A DNA stretch of 64,000 nt from Candidatus Saccharimonadota bacterium. GTDB lineage: Bacteria; Patescibacteriota; Saccharimonadia; Saccharimonadales; UBA4665. Positions 33,085 to 40,501 of this stretch are shown here, piece after piece; the first letter of the stretch is position 1; every line of letters begins with the position of its first letter. Under the pieces are notes generated by a model, which saw only the letters and a list, made by a program, of their open reading frames with translations, did no database searches and was not told the DNA's origin. The stretch covers positions 62,001-126,000 of the forward strand of contig JARIHI010000005.1 in NCBI GenBank assembly GCA_029288365.1. The letters are read 5' to 3'. A program made the translations under genes and the position numbers.

Positions 33085-34398
33085 TTACGGCATTAAGCGA
33101 TTAATATCGCGAGGGAAGAGCGTGGCTTCTTTTACATTATTAAGTCCGATAGTTTTTTGGACTAAGCGGTCAATACCATACCCGCAGCCGCCATGTTGCG
33201 GCAAACCATATTTAAAAGCTTGCAGGTAATATTTGAAGCCTTCGTGGTTAATATCAATGCCAGCTGCAGTCATTTGCTCAATCATTTTTTCATAATTGTT
33301 TTCCCGCAGCGGTACGGTAGCGATTTCGATGCCGCGGAATAGCAGGTCACCCCAGGCAACTGTGCCGTTTTCTTTGAACTTATGATAAAACTTACCCGCT
33401 TCAGCAGGAAAATCGGTGGCATATACTAAGTCGCTTTCTAACTTTTTGCGAGCATAGTCAGAAATCCATCGCTCTTCGTCGGGGGTAAGATCTTTTTCAG
33501 CAGTGGTATCAATTTTAGTCGCGTTGGTATACATATCGTGGATTTCAGCCACCGTAAAACGTGGCACTTTACCATCAGTCGGCAGCACCAATTCTGGAGC
33601 GTTCAGGCTTTTTAGGTTTGCGGCATGATCTTCATAGGTACGCTTGAGTGCATACTGAGTCATCTCGGCTACTAAGTCTAGGACTTCGTCGTGATCCTCG
33701 ACAAAACCTATTTCAATGTCAAGCATCGTTAGCTCAGTCAGGTGACGCGTAGTAGCGCTTGGCTCCGCTCGATAGCTATGTCCGATTTCAAAGACCCGCT
33801 CAAAGGCGCCAACCATGATTTGCTTATAAAACTGCGGACTTTGAGCAAGCGTTGCGGTCTTGCCGAAATAGTCCAACTTAAACACTTCGGCACCACCCTC
33901 TGTTGGTTCAGCTAAGAGTTTCGGGGTATCAATTTCAACAAACTCATGCTCTATCAAGAAATTACGAATGTGCTGGACTTGTGTAGCGCGAATTTTAAAT
34001 ATTTTTTGTTCCTGTAGACTGCGTACATTGAGTACGCGATATTCAAACAACGTATCAAGGTTCTCTGGTTTATGAGAAATTGGTTTATCAATTTCGATAG
34101 GCGGCTCATCGGTAACCGGCACCAGTACTTCAATAGTAGGTTTGTGTAATTCAGCTCCACCTGGAGCACGCGGCTCTTCTACGGCATTACCGGTTACAGC
34201 AATAACTGTGCCGATTTGCAAACCGCGTAGTTTTTCAACTTCATGCTTATCTTCAACTACTGCCTGGACAAGCCCACTGCGGTCACGCACGTTTATGAAA
34301 GTAAGTCCTCCTAAAAGACGTTTTTTATGGATCCAACCCTGGACAGTGACAATACTTCCAGTGTTATCTTTGACATTTTTCGCTAACGTTCGACTCAT
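33085..34398 (-). CDS. aspS: Aspartyl-tRNA synthetase, archaeal-type, probably non-discriminating
   Basis: 437 residues, the short archaeal/AspRS2 length; bacterial-type AspRS with its GAD insert is about 590. An OB-fold anticodon domain (GWIHKKRLLGGLTFINVRDR, about 21-40) is followed by class II motif 2 (IGHSYRAEPSATTRH) and motif 3 (GCGYGIDRLVQKTIG). His in GWIH and the APGG after the OB fold are features linked to relaxed specificity for tRNA-Asp and tRNA-Asn. If so, Asn-tRNA would come from the GatCAB route. It begins 6 bases after the CBS-protein gene stops; TAGAAT lies 8 bases before ATG. Confidence 0.9.
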   Translation of the reverse strand: MSRTLAKNVKDNTGSIVTVQGWIHKKRLLGGLTFINVRDRSGLVQAVVEDKHEVEKLRGLQIGTVIAVTGNAVEEPRAPGGAELHKPTIEVLVPVTDEPPIEIDKPISHKPENLDTLFEYRVLNVRSLQEQKIFKIRATQVQHIRNFLIEHEFVEIDTPKLLAEPTEGGAEVFKLDYFGKTATLAQSPQFYKQIMVGAFERVFEIGHSYRAEPSATTRHLTELTMLDIEIGFVEDHDEVLDLVAEMTQYALKRTYEDHAANLKSLNAPELVLPTDGKVPRFTVAEIHDMYTNATKIDTTAEKDLTPDEERWISDYARKKLESDLVYATDFPAEAGKFYHKFKENGTVAWGDLLFRGIEIATVPLRENNYEKMIEQMTAAGIDINHEGFKYYLQAFKYGLPQHGGCGYGIDRLVQKTIGLNNVKEATLFPRDINRLMP

Positions 34399-34404
34399 AG
34401 CCTT

Positions 34405-35448
34405 TTATTCTACCACCTCTGTTGGTTCAGATGAAGTCTTTTGGCGTTCTTCATGCTCTTTCTGAGCTGCCGTTGCTGCGACAGCTCGCATATTTTCATA
34501 CTGGTCAAATTCATCTACGATTTGTTTGCCAATTATCTGCTCTAAAATATCTTCTATCGTGATGATCCCGACAAATTCTTCGAAACTATTAACTACGATA
34601 AACAAATGGTGTTTGGTTTTTAAAAACGCCTGCAAAGCTTGATGAAGCGTAAAATCCTCATGTACGTAAAATACTTCCTTGCGCATAACGTCGCGCACGT
34701 GGCCCCCAGCTTTTTTCTTAACCAAATCTTTCATATATAAGGTCGCCACTATAGTAGACTGATCTTTTTCATATACAGGGAATCGTGAATAACCGCTCTT
34801 GTATAGATCATCCATGAGCTTTGGCCCTATCGCTTCTGAGCTATCGACTAAGACGACTGTACGAAGTGGCACATAGGCATCACTTACAAATTTGTCACCA
34901 AATTGTAAAGTATGCATCAATAAATCAATATCTTTTTTTGCAATACGATTATCCGGCAAGTCGCGCTGATTTTCTAAAAGATCTTTGAGGTCTTCTTTTT
35001 CGTATAAATGCGTACGAATACTGAGGTGACGATGCGTACGGAAAAAGTTACCAATCCACTCCAAAGGCACATGCAAATAATTGAGTAGCCAATTTATTAC
35101 AGGTGTTAGCCAAGTAGCTATATGGGTGCTAACGGTGGTAAGTCTGCTTGATGGAAGCCACAAAAAACCCACCCAAAGCAGAAAGGCTACTACTAATATA
35201 GAAAACCAAGTGTTAAATGCCTGGGTCAGAAGCACAAAAGAAGTCGCCGCGCTTACAATAACGACAGCCCATAATAGTACCTGTACGCTTACGCCGTAAC
35301 TCACTGGTTTGTACAGTACCTGGGCAAGCGGGTCGCCATGACGTGCGCGACGTTTCAGTTCCTTAACCGGGTAATGGTAGTATGTGCGCTGCAAACCGAT
35401 TGCCAGCAAAGTAATGCCAGCAAATATGAGACCGAAAACGAAGTTCAT
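34405..35448 (-). CDS. CBS-domain membrane protein (CNNM/CorC-like)
   Basis: 347 residues. Three hydrophobic segments (about 3-20, 52-75 and 80-100) precede a cytoplasmic part with a cystathionine-beta-synthase pair (about 190-320; SGYSRFPVYEKDQSTIVATL and TKHHLFIVVNSFEEFVGIITIEDILEQIIG). The CBS pair with the DILEQIIG ending is that of the HlyC/CorC and CNNM group, tied to Mg2+/Co2+ homeostasis, but the membrane region is shorter than a full CNNM domain, so transport is uncertain. TAAGAT lies 6 bases before ATG. Upstream of aspS in one operon. Confidence 0.82.
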   Translation of the reverse strand: MNFVFGLIFAGITLLAIGLQRTYYHYPVKELKRRARHGDPLAQVLYKPVSYGVSVQVLLWAVVIVSAATSFVLLTQAFNTWFSILVVAFLLWVGFLWLPSSRLTTVSTHIATWLTPVINWLLNYLHVPLEWIGNFFRTHRHLSIRTHLYEKEDLKDLLENQRDLPDNRIAKKDIDLLMHTLQFGDKFVSDAYVPLRTVVLVDSSEAIGPKLMDDLYKSGYSRFPVYEKDQSTIVATLYMKDLVKKKAGGHVRDVMRKEVFYVHEDFTLHQALQAFLKTKHHLFIVVNSFEEFVGIITIEDILEQIIGKQIVDEFDQYENMRAVAATAAQKEHEERQKTSSEPTEVVE

Positions 35449-35551
35449 ACCACCATCTTACTTGTTTCACCGCAATTTTTGAAGCTCGCGCGAATTTACG
35501 AACCACTGTATACTGAATATACTAAGCAGTGATTGCAAAAGTGGAGGATCT

Positions 35552-36181
35552 ATGGATAAACGTTTTTGGGCAATAGTGGGGGTTATTATTCTTGTGTTTG
35601 TGGGAATTTTAGCGTTCCGTGGTAATGACGCTTCGGCACCACAAACCAAAGGCAAGCCAACAAATCATATCAAAGGAGAAGGTGCAGTTACTTTGGTAGA
35701 GTACGGTGACTTTCAATGTCCTGCCTGTGGGCAGTACTACCCTATAGTCGAACAAGTTACCGATAAATACGCTTCTGACGTTACGTTCCAGTTCCGTAAT
35801 AATCCGCTCGTTTCTCTCCACCCGAACGCATTTGCCGGGTCGCGGGCAGCTGAAGCAGCAAGCAAACAAGGCAAGTTTTGGGAAATGTATGACAAGCTTT
35901 TTGGCAATCAGCAAGACTGGGCGGAAGCAAGCAATCCGATGAAGGTATTTGAAACCTACGCTAAGCAGCTCGGATTAAACGTTGCTCAATTCAAAAAAGA
36001 TTTTTCAAGTAGCGCTGTTAACGATGCCGTGCAGGCAGATCTTGCCGCGGGTAAAAAGATCGGCGTGAAAGCAACGCCAACATTTGTACTGAATGGCAAA
36101 GTTATTGATAACCCGCAGCCAACCGTAGAAGCTTTTTCTCAAGTACTTGACCAGGCTATCGCTGATAAAAAACAACAATAG
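35552..36181 (+). CDS. DsbA-like thioredoxin-fold oxidoreductase, membrane-anchored
   Basis: 209 residues: an uncleaved-looking signal anchor (about 5-23), then a thioredoxin fold with CPAC active site (C56 and C59, in YGDFQCPACGQYYP), helical insert, and the cis-Pro loop KATPTFVLNGKVI. It resembles the BdbD/DsbA group that oxidises exported proteins. A strong RBS (GGAGG, 5 bases) precedes ATG. It could support the disulfides implied by the Cys pairs of nearby secreted proteins. The redox partner DsbB/VKOR is not in the window. Confidence 0.93.
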   Translation: MDKRFWAIVGVIILVFVGILAFRGNDASAPQTKGKPTNHIKGEGAVTLVEYGDFQCPACGQYYPIVEQVTDKYASDVTFQFRNNPLVSLHPNAFAGSRAAEAASKQGKFWEMYDKLFGNQQDWAEASNPMKVFETYAKQLGLNVAQFKKDFSSSAVNDAVQADLAAGKKIGVKATPTFVLNGKVIDNPQPTVEAFSQVLDQAIADKKQQ

Positions 36182-36215
36182 CCTCGCAATCAGCCGGAAA
36201 TACACACTGCAGGAA

Positions 36216-36305
36216 TTAATACTCCAAAAACTGTTGCCACGATGGGCGAAAGACCGTAACGGCAATATGTTCGCGGCGTGAAATAACCTTTACTTTAACT
36301 GACAT
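36216..36305 (-). CDS. Small hypothetical protein, 29 residues
   Basis: ATG 36305 follows TTTGGAGAAAAAG, a good Shine-Dalgarno. The product starts MSVKVKVISRREHIAVT and ends SWQQFLEY; it is basic with no membrane helix. A near-consensus promoter (36414-36443) lies about 100 bases upstream, and the leader has the hairpin GCAGC-ATGCGGG-GCTGC. No other gene uses that promoter on this strand. No family is known. It could be an sRNA with a fortuitous ORF. Confidence 0.5.
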   Translation of the reverse strand: MSVKVKVISRREHIAVTVFRPSWQQFLEY

Positions 36306-36413
36306 CTTTTTCTCCAAACATCCAGTAACCCCGCAATATTACTAGTGTTTTTTGCTTGTTTTAATGTGTTTTTGTCTCTTAGCAGCCCCGCATGCTGCAT
36401 TAGAAGTGCTTAC

Positions 36414-36443
36414 ACTATACTTATTTGTGCTTATGTTTGTCAA
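36414..36443 (-). promoter_or_regulatory. Consensus promoter inside the 36182-36456 gap
   Basis: On the minus strand a perfect TTGACA (36438-36443), 18 bp, TATAGT (36414-36419), predicted start near 36407. It reads away from nadD's end into the gap that holds the 29-codon ORF. Confidence 0.75.
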
Positions 36444-36456
36444 CCAGGAAGTACAT

Positions 36457-37053
36457 TTATCGGATACTTGCGTATAGCCACTCCTTTTTGGCATATCTAA
36501 CAACACTTGTAAGTAACCCATCAGTGTAAGCATTGTGTCGAATCGCATGACGCATTTTTGTACTTGATACACCGGGACACAAATTGTCTACAATACGTAT
36601 AAATCTTGGTGGAATACGAAGCACCTGAATCGTAGTAAGTACTGCCCGTAGTTCGTCTTTTGTATCTGCGGCCACTATAAACTCGGCCTTTCGTACTAGC
36701 CAATCTATATGCTGCCATTCAGGCATCTGTGTAAACATATCTGCTCCCGTGAGAAATACTAATTGGCTATCAGGAAATGCTTGCTGCAGTTGCCGTACCG
36801 TACGCTTTACAGTAAACTGCCGGTCAACTAATTCAAGTACAGACAAGTCTTTGTGAGGCTTTATGGCCTGACGAAGCATCGCCACACGATGCCCATAATG
36901 TTCGGCTCCGGGCTTACGAAATGGTTTTCGCTCAGGTAAAAAATATACCCCACCTAAGTCAGCTTGCTCTAAGGTCTGTAGCGCAAAACTAATATGTCCA
37001 CTATGCACCGGATCAAAAACTCCGGCATAAACGCCAATCCGTACTTGCTTCAT
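36457..37053 (-). CDS. nadD: Nicotinate-nucleotide adenylyltransferase
   Basis: 198 residues. GVYAGVFDPVHSGH (7-20) holds the nucleotidylyltransferase HxGH motif (H17, H20), FLPERKPFRK follows, and the C-terminal PGVSSTKMRHAI is the ISSTxxR-type motif. The enzyme adenylates nicotinate mononucleotide to deamido-NAD. A perfect TATAAT (37061-37066) lies 7 bases before ATG 37053 and overlaps the last codons of the upstream gene, so it has its own leaderless promoter although both genes point the same way. Confidence 0.9.
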   Translation of the reverse strand: MKQVRIGVYAGVFDPVHSGHISFALQTLEQADLGGVYFLPERKPFRKPGAEHYGHRVAMLRQAIKPHKDLSVLELVDRQFTVKRTVRQLQQAFPDSQLVFLTGADMFTQMPEWQHIDWLVRKAEFIVAADTKDELRAVLTTIQVLRIPPRFIRIVDNLCPGVSSTKMRHAIRHNAYTDGLLTSVVRYAKKEWLYASIR

Positions 37054-37061
37054 GGTACTAA

Positions 37062-38498
37062 TTATACGCTTTTACTTTTACTGGCTGTACACCCACACGT
37101 GCCCTTAATCTTTGTTGCAGTTACTGTCGTTAAGACGTTTTTCGCACCACATTTAGGGCATTTTTTAGATACAAACGTGCATGATTCATCATCGTCTCTG
37201 GACTCTGAAGTTCGTCCGCTAACGCCTCCAGGACAGGAGTCTGACTGGTCGTTTTGCTTAGCGCGATACATATATTCTAACCCTCGTTCTACTTCTCCAG
37301 CCTCCATGGCCCTACGGGCCCTGTATATGTCCTCAGCAGACAAGTATCCAAAGACTTGGGGGTCAATAGAATAGTCAAAAATTGCCTGCTCAATCATATG
37401 TTTGCCGCTAATTTCGTTAAGCATTTGACATGCGTGTACTTCATCACGCATTTGTGGATACAAACGTACTATCTCATTCGTAATGGCATCAACCTTTGGC
37501 TTAAACGCCGCTTCACGTTCTCTGCATTCAGTTTTGTATGTAATATAATTTTTTGGTTTCTGATCTTGCCCAAAAAATGTGGCTCTTGATCCAGCGCCAC
37601 TATCAGCATCTACTTCGATATCAAATCTTTCCGCAATATCTACACCGCCGTTTTGAATATTTTCGTTTGATACAAGTATTGGCGAGTTCAGCATTTCCGT
37701 TACTGATTTGTTAGAAAAATCTACGCCGAAGCTTTGTGCTATTGCTCGCACAGCCCTGATATCATGACGTGTTCCGCCCGGCTGCTTTATCCCCGCCACG
37801 AATACGGACTCCGTTACAAGTTTGCCATTCCTAACAGTAGTTACTTGGATTGAGCAACTCATTGTATCTGTGAAGAAACCTGCTTGTTTCATTTCTGCTG
37901 CAGTCATATCATCTGGTGCACATGAAAAAACTACAAAACTGTGGCCTTCAAGCATGCCTGTTCTCTGATAGTGCTCTAACCTGAAGTGATTTGTTACTTC
38001 GGCTTCAGTTCGGGCGCGCATCTGGGGGGTTTTAGCAGCAAATTTCAAAGCATTTGCTTGCACAGAATACATGCTCTGACCACTCTGGTGTGACACGCCA
38101 TTATCTCCCACATTTACTGCAACTTCAATCACATGCCCTGCCTTTATGGTACGTTCAACCACATCGGTCTTGACGTTAAGCCTTACCAGAGACAACGCTT
38201 CAGGATCACCATGGTATGCCGCTTGCATTGCTTCAAATAAAGAATTAAAACGTGATGCGTGCGCTTTTAACTCAAAGGTAGCCGAGGTAGCAACAGATCC
38301 TATAAACCGCGCTGCTTTTTGCTGAATCTCGCAATCTTCTGGTGCCTCACTAATGGCAATGGCTTGTGAATCTACCGGAAAATCAAGATGGTCAATGGAA
38401 TGACGAGCAAGTGCTCGCTGTGTTGCTTCACTGGGTTCAAAGTCAAGGTGAGCTATTGGATCATTTTGCTCTACTCTTTCCTTTTCTAAAACGCTCAC
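37062..38498 (-). CDS. Unknown protein with C-terminal zinc ribbon, under a cobalamin riboswitch
   Basis: 478 residues, soluble, with no signal peptide or membrane helix. An acidic N-terminus (1-50) precedes a large alpha/beta region (about 60-290; TVVEV-type strands around VIEVAVNVGDNGVSHQSGQS, HSFVVFSCAPDDMTAAEMKQ and NGKLVTESVFVAGIKQPGG), a helical region (about 320-420; YLSAEDIYRARRAMEAGEVE) and a C-terminal ribbon of CPKCG...TCGC type. No RNR, MetE, Cob, Btu or transporter motif is seen, so the usual B12-controlled products do not fit. The start is GTG 38498 with TGAGGG upstream. The cobalamin aptamer at 38571-38718 should turn it down when B12 is plentiful. Confidence 0.75.
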   Translation of the reverse strand: MSVLEKERVEQNDPIAHLDFEPSEATQRALARHSIDHLDFPVDSQAIAISEAPEDCEIQQKAARFIGSVATSATFELKAHASRFNSLFEAMQAAYHGDPEALSLVRLNVKTDVVERTIKAGHVIEVAVNVGDNGVSHQSGQSMYSVQANALKFAAKTPQMRARTEAEVTNHFRLEHYQRTGMLEGHSFVVFSCAPDDMTAAEMKQAGFFTDTMSCSIQVTTVRNGKLVTESVFVAGIKQPGGTRHDIRAVRAIAQSFGVDFSNKSVTEMLNSPILVSNENIQNGGVDIAERFDIEVDADSGAGSRATFFGQDQKPKNYITYKTECREREAAFKPKVDAITNEIVRLYPQMRDEVHACQMLNEISGKHMIEQAIFDYSIDPQVFGYLSAEDIYRARRAMEAGEVERGLEYMYRAKQNDQSDSCPGGVSGRTSESRDDDESCTFVSKKCPKCGAKNVLTTVTATKIKGTCGCTASKSKSV

Positions 38499-38570
38499 TC
38501 TACCCTCACTTATTCCGAGCGAAAGATAGATACCTCAATATGAGGTCATTGCTCCTGCTCGGGAGTCTCA

Positions 38571-38718
38571 TTAGCTGTATCGGACTTGTCGCTTGACGTA
38601 AGCGTTATATACACCTATTGTCAAGCACATCACCGTAGCGGCACTGCCTGCGGATTCTCACCACACTTCCAGCTTTTTTATTTATAAAAGTAACTAATGC
38701 TAAGTGTAGCAGCTCAAT
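38571..38718 (-). ncRNA. Cobalamin (B12) riboswitch
   Basis: Read on the minus strand, the conserved parts occur in order: GGAAGTGTGGTGAGAATCC (38652-38670), the B12 box GGCAGTGCCGCTACGGTGA (within 38628-38648), a P7-type stem GCTTGAC/GTCAAGC (38591-38597 with 38620-38626), and AGTCCGATACAGC (38574-38586), equivalent to the consensus AGTC.GNNNACC.GC end. AGCTG near 38711-38715 pairs with CAGCT near 38573-38577 to close the element. Downstream, ACCTCA-TAT-TGAGGT (near 38532-38546) may compete with TGAGGG of the RBS at 38504-38510, so control is probably translational. TACTAT (38731-38736) is the likely -10. Confidence 0.85.
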
Positions 38719-38767
38719 CGCACACTAGATATAGTATTTTTCAACACAATTCTTACGCTATTTTTAC

Positions 38768-39460
38768 TTAATGCACCGTAAAGCTCTCAAGCGCGTTTTC
38801 AAGGATTTGATAATCAGGATTACTATTATGATCAATGTATTTGAAGTAGAACGTGTGCTTGCTTGAGGGACTGGCGAGTATCAGGTTGTGGCTGGTCGCC
38901 GTCGTACCTACACCTACTACATTACGCGTGTAATTGCCCATATCGCACAAAAAGTCGACGCCTTGCCACTTGGCAGCTAGCTTATCAACCCCGGCTGCTG
39001 CGGGATTACCTTTCGGTCCGGTGAATTCTACGCAATTTTCTGAAACCGAACCGGTTACAACGATTTTATTACTCTCGATAATAACTGGCAAAATCTTGTT
39101 AAATGCCACGCCTGTCGGCACACGATCAACATATACTTCCAGCCAACGGTTATCAGCATTCTTCTTCGTAGCTTGGTAGGAGTAAATATTATATGGTGCT
39201 TCGTTGTTGCCTTTAAATACCCAATCACTCGGTAAGGTTACGGTAAATGTATCTTGATTAAAGTTCCGTGTTTCTTCGCCCTTGGGTGGCGCGTACTCAC
39301 GAGTAATAGCTTGAGTGGTCGTTATTTGTTCATCGGGTTCGTTTAAAAATGTAATGACTGTATAGGCTACCACTGCGCCAAGCGCAAGCAAAACGAATAA
39401 AATAACTACCCATAGCTTTCGTTTGGTTTTTTTCTTGCTGCGCCGTCCTAGCCTATACAT
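38768..39460 (-). CDS. Hypothetical single-pass membrane protein, 230 residues
   Basis: A very basic N-terminus (YRLGRRSKKKTKRK) precedes one membrane helix (about 16-38, LWVVILFVLLALGAVVAYTVI), followed by an extracytoplasmic alpha/beta domain (about 60-230) with NFNQDTFTVTLPSDWVFKG, reminiscent of the PsbP/LpqN-like fold used for small secreted binders. Two Cys (ENCVEF and DFLCDM) could pair. No RBS is obvious; TATACT lies about 27 bases before ATG. No known family is recognised. It lies upstream of the riboswitch, in the same orientation. Confidence 0.72.
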   Translation of the reverse strand: MYRLGRRSKKKTKRKLWVVILFVLLALGAVVAYTVITFLNEPDEQITTTQAITREYAPPKGEETRNFNQDTFTVTLPSDWVFKGNNEAPYNIYSYQATKKNADNRWLEVYVDRVPTGVAFNKILPVIIESNKIVVTGSVSENCVEFTGPKGNPAAAGVDKLAAKWQGVDFLCDMGNYTRNVVGVGTTATSHNLILASPSSKHTFYFKYIDHNSNPDYQILENALESFTVH

Positions 39461-39501
39461 ATATGTTGCCCACTTGCTTTAGAAAAAGTATACACCAGGT
39501 C

Positions 39502-39969
39502 TTATTCTTCGGGTAAGGTGCCGGTATTAGCACGAAGCTGCTTGAGCCGCTCAGTGTAACTCTGTGCTGCCCCTTCTAAGCCTAAAACCTTTAGAGCATT
39601 TAAAAGCGTTTGAAGATTGTTAAGTATCGTCGGATCATTCTGCCCACTTTGTTCGGCTTCGTGAAAAAAATGATCAACTTTTTCTACCAGCCATTTTTCT
39701 TCGGATGGCTTGATTTGATTAGTGCTAAGAGGCAACTTGCTGGTTTGCCCGTTTACCACCTCTAAAGAGCGTGCATTGTGTTCGCGTTTACGCAAGTGTC
39801 CTCTTTTAATAAGGTTATTTACATGGAGCGCAACTGTCGCCACTGAAGTATAGTCACAGCCAGCCATGATTTCACGGTAACTGGGACTATAGCCGTGTTC
39901 GCCGATAAATTGTTGAATAAACGTTAAGAGTTTTTGTTGTTTTTTGCTTGGACGTATTATATCGGTCAT
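39502..39969 (-). CDS. LexA-like DNA-binding protein without the S24 protease domain
   Basis: 155 residues from ATG 39969. The N-terminal 65 residues have the LexA winged-helix pattern (KKQQKLLTFIQQFIGEHGYS, SYREIMAGCDYTSVATVALH, NNLIKRGHLRKREHNARSLE). The rest is a short helical domain (about 85-150) with no Ala-Gly cleavage site or Ser/Lys dyad, so it cannot be an autocleaving SOS repressor. TATACT (39977-39982) lies 7 bases before this ATG; an ATG further upstream lies inside the promoter and is rejected. A perfect inverted repeat at 39982-40088 covers the promoter and suggests autoregulation. Confidence 0.82.
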   Translation of the reverse strand: MTDIIRPSKKQQKLLTFIQQFIGEHGYSPSYREIMAGCDYTSVATVALHVNNLIKRGHLRKREHNARSLEVVNGQTSKLPLSTNQIKPSEEKWLVEKVDHFFHEAEQSGQNDPTILNNLQTLLNALKVLGLEGAAQSYTERLKQLRANTGTLPEE

Positions 39970-39981
39970 GATTTTAAGTAT

Positions 39982-40088
39982 ATCGAAACTTGATACATTT
40001 CTCACGGCACGTACGGGTCACTTTTTGTGTTTTTTGTAACACGAAAAGCGCTTCCGAGGCGCCTTAGAGAAATGTATCAAGTTTCGAT
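39982..40088. repeat. Perfect 22-bp inverted repeat, arms 39982-40003 and 40067-40088
   Basis: The arms match at all 22 positions and are separated by 63 bases. Each contains ATCGAAACTTGATAC, itself an imperfect dyad (TATC-N7-GATA on the left). The left arm covers the spacer and upstream edge of the -10 of the LexA-like gene; the right arm ends at the stop codon of the GtrA gene. Best reading is a pair of operators, but a small mobile relic is not excluded. Confidence 0.9.
40044..40065 (-). terminator. Weak rho-independent terminator after the GtrA gene
   Basis: On the minus strand AAGGCGC-CTCGGA-AGCGCTT with one bulge, followed by TTTTC. It lies in the middle of the 22-bp inverted repeat's loop and would separate the polysaccharide operon from the LexA-like gene. 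Confidence 0.45.
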
Positions 40089-40501
40089 CACTGAGAGCCG
40101 GGCACTTTGAATACCCAAAACTTGTACCAAAGAAACTTCCAAATCGTAAAGAACCATGCCGCAATAAATAAGCCAACGAACGGCGATATGCCCAGCCATT
40201 TCAAGCCACCAACAATCGCATAGTCAATCACAACATTTATTAAACTTATGGCGCTGAATCGTACCAGTAGTTTCTTTTCGCTGTGGCCTTTACTCTCCTC
40301 ACGAAAGGCTAAGAAGCGTTGAATCATATAATTAACCGCCCAACCACTTAGATCGCCAATTATCTTTGCGATCCACCACTTCCATGAAAACAAACCGTAC
40401 AGTAATGAAAATACGGCGTAACCTACAACAAAAAAGCTCACCCCGCCTATGTTGTACAATGCAAATTGCCAGATTGTTCGTTTAGACGGTTTTTTTGGCA
40501 T
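40088..40501 (-). CDS. GtrA-family membrane protein
   Basis: 137 residues from ATG 40501. Four membrane helices and the GtrA features (QFALYNIGGVSFFVVGYAVFS; GDLSGWAVNYMIQRFLAFR; LVRFSAISLINVVIDYAIV) are present. GtrA-like proteins flip or deliver polyprenyl-linked sugars for surface glycan modification. The start overlaps the end of the upstream Wzy/WaaL-like gene by 20 bases; an upstream in-frame start would overlap further and lacks support. It is the last gene of this arm of the polysaccharide locus. Confidence 0.88.
   Translation of the reverse strand: MPKKPSKRTIWQFALYNIGGVSFFVVGYAVFSLLYGLFSWKWWIAKIIGDLSGWAVNYMIQRFLAFREESKGHSEKKLLVRFSAISLINVVIDYAIVGGLKWLGISPFVGLFIAAWFFTIWKFLWYKFWVFKVPGSQ

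Noticed and set aside
36342-36572. Minus-strand 76-codon ORF at the end of nadD
   Set aside because: It lies in another frame of nadD, lacks an RBS and runs across the promoter at 36414-36443.
37062-38498. Reading the B12-regulated gene as a class II ribonucleotide reductase or metE
   Set aside because: None of the RNR catalytic Cys or loop motifs, nor MetE zinc-site motifs, are visible; only a C-terminal CxxC...CxC ribbon.
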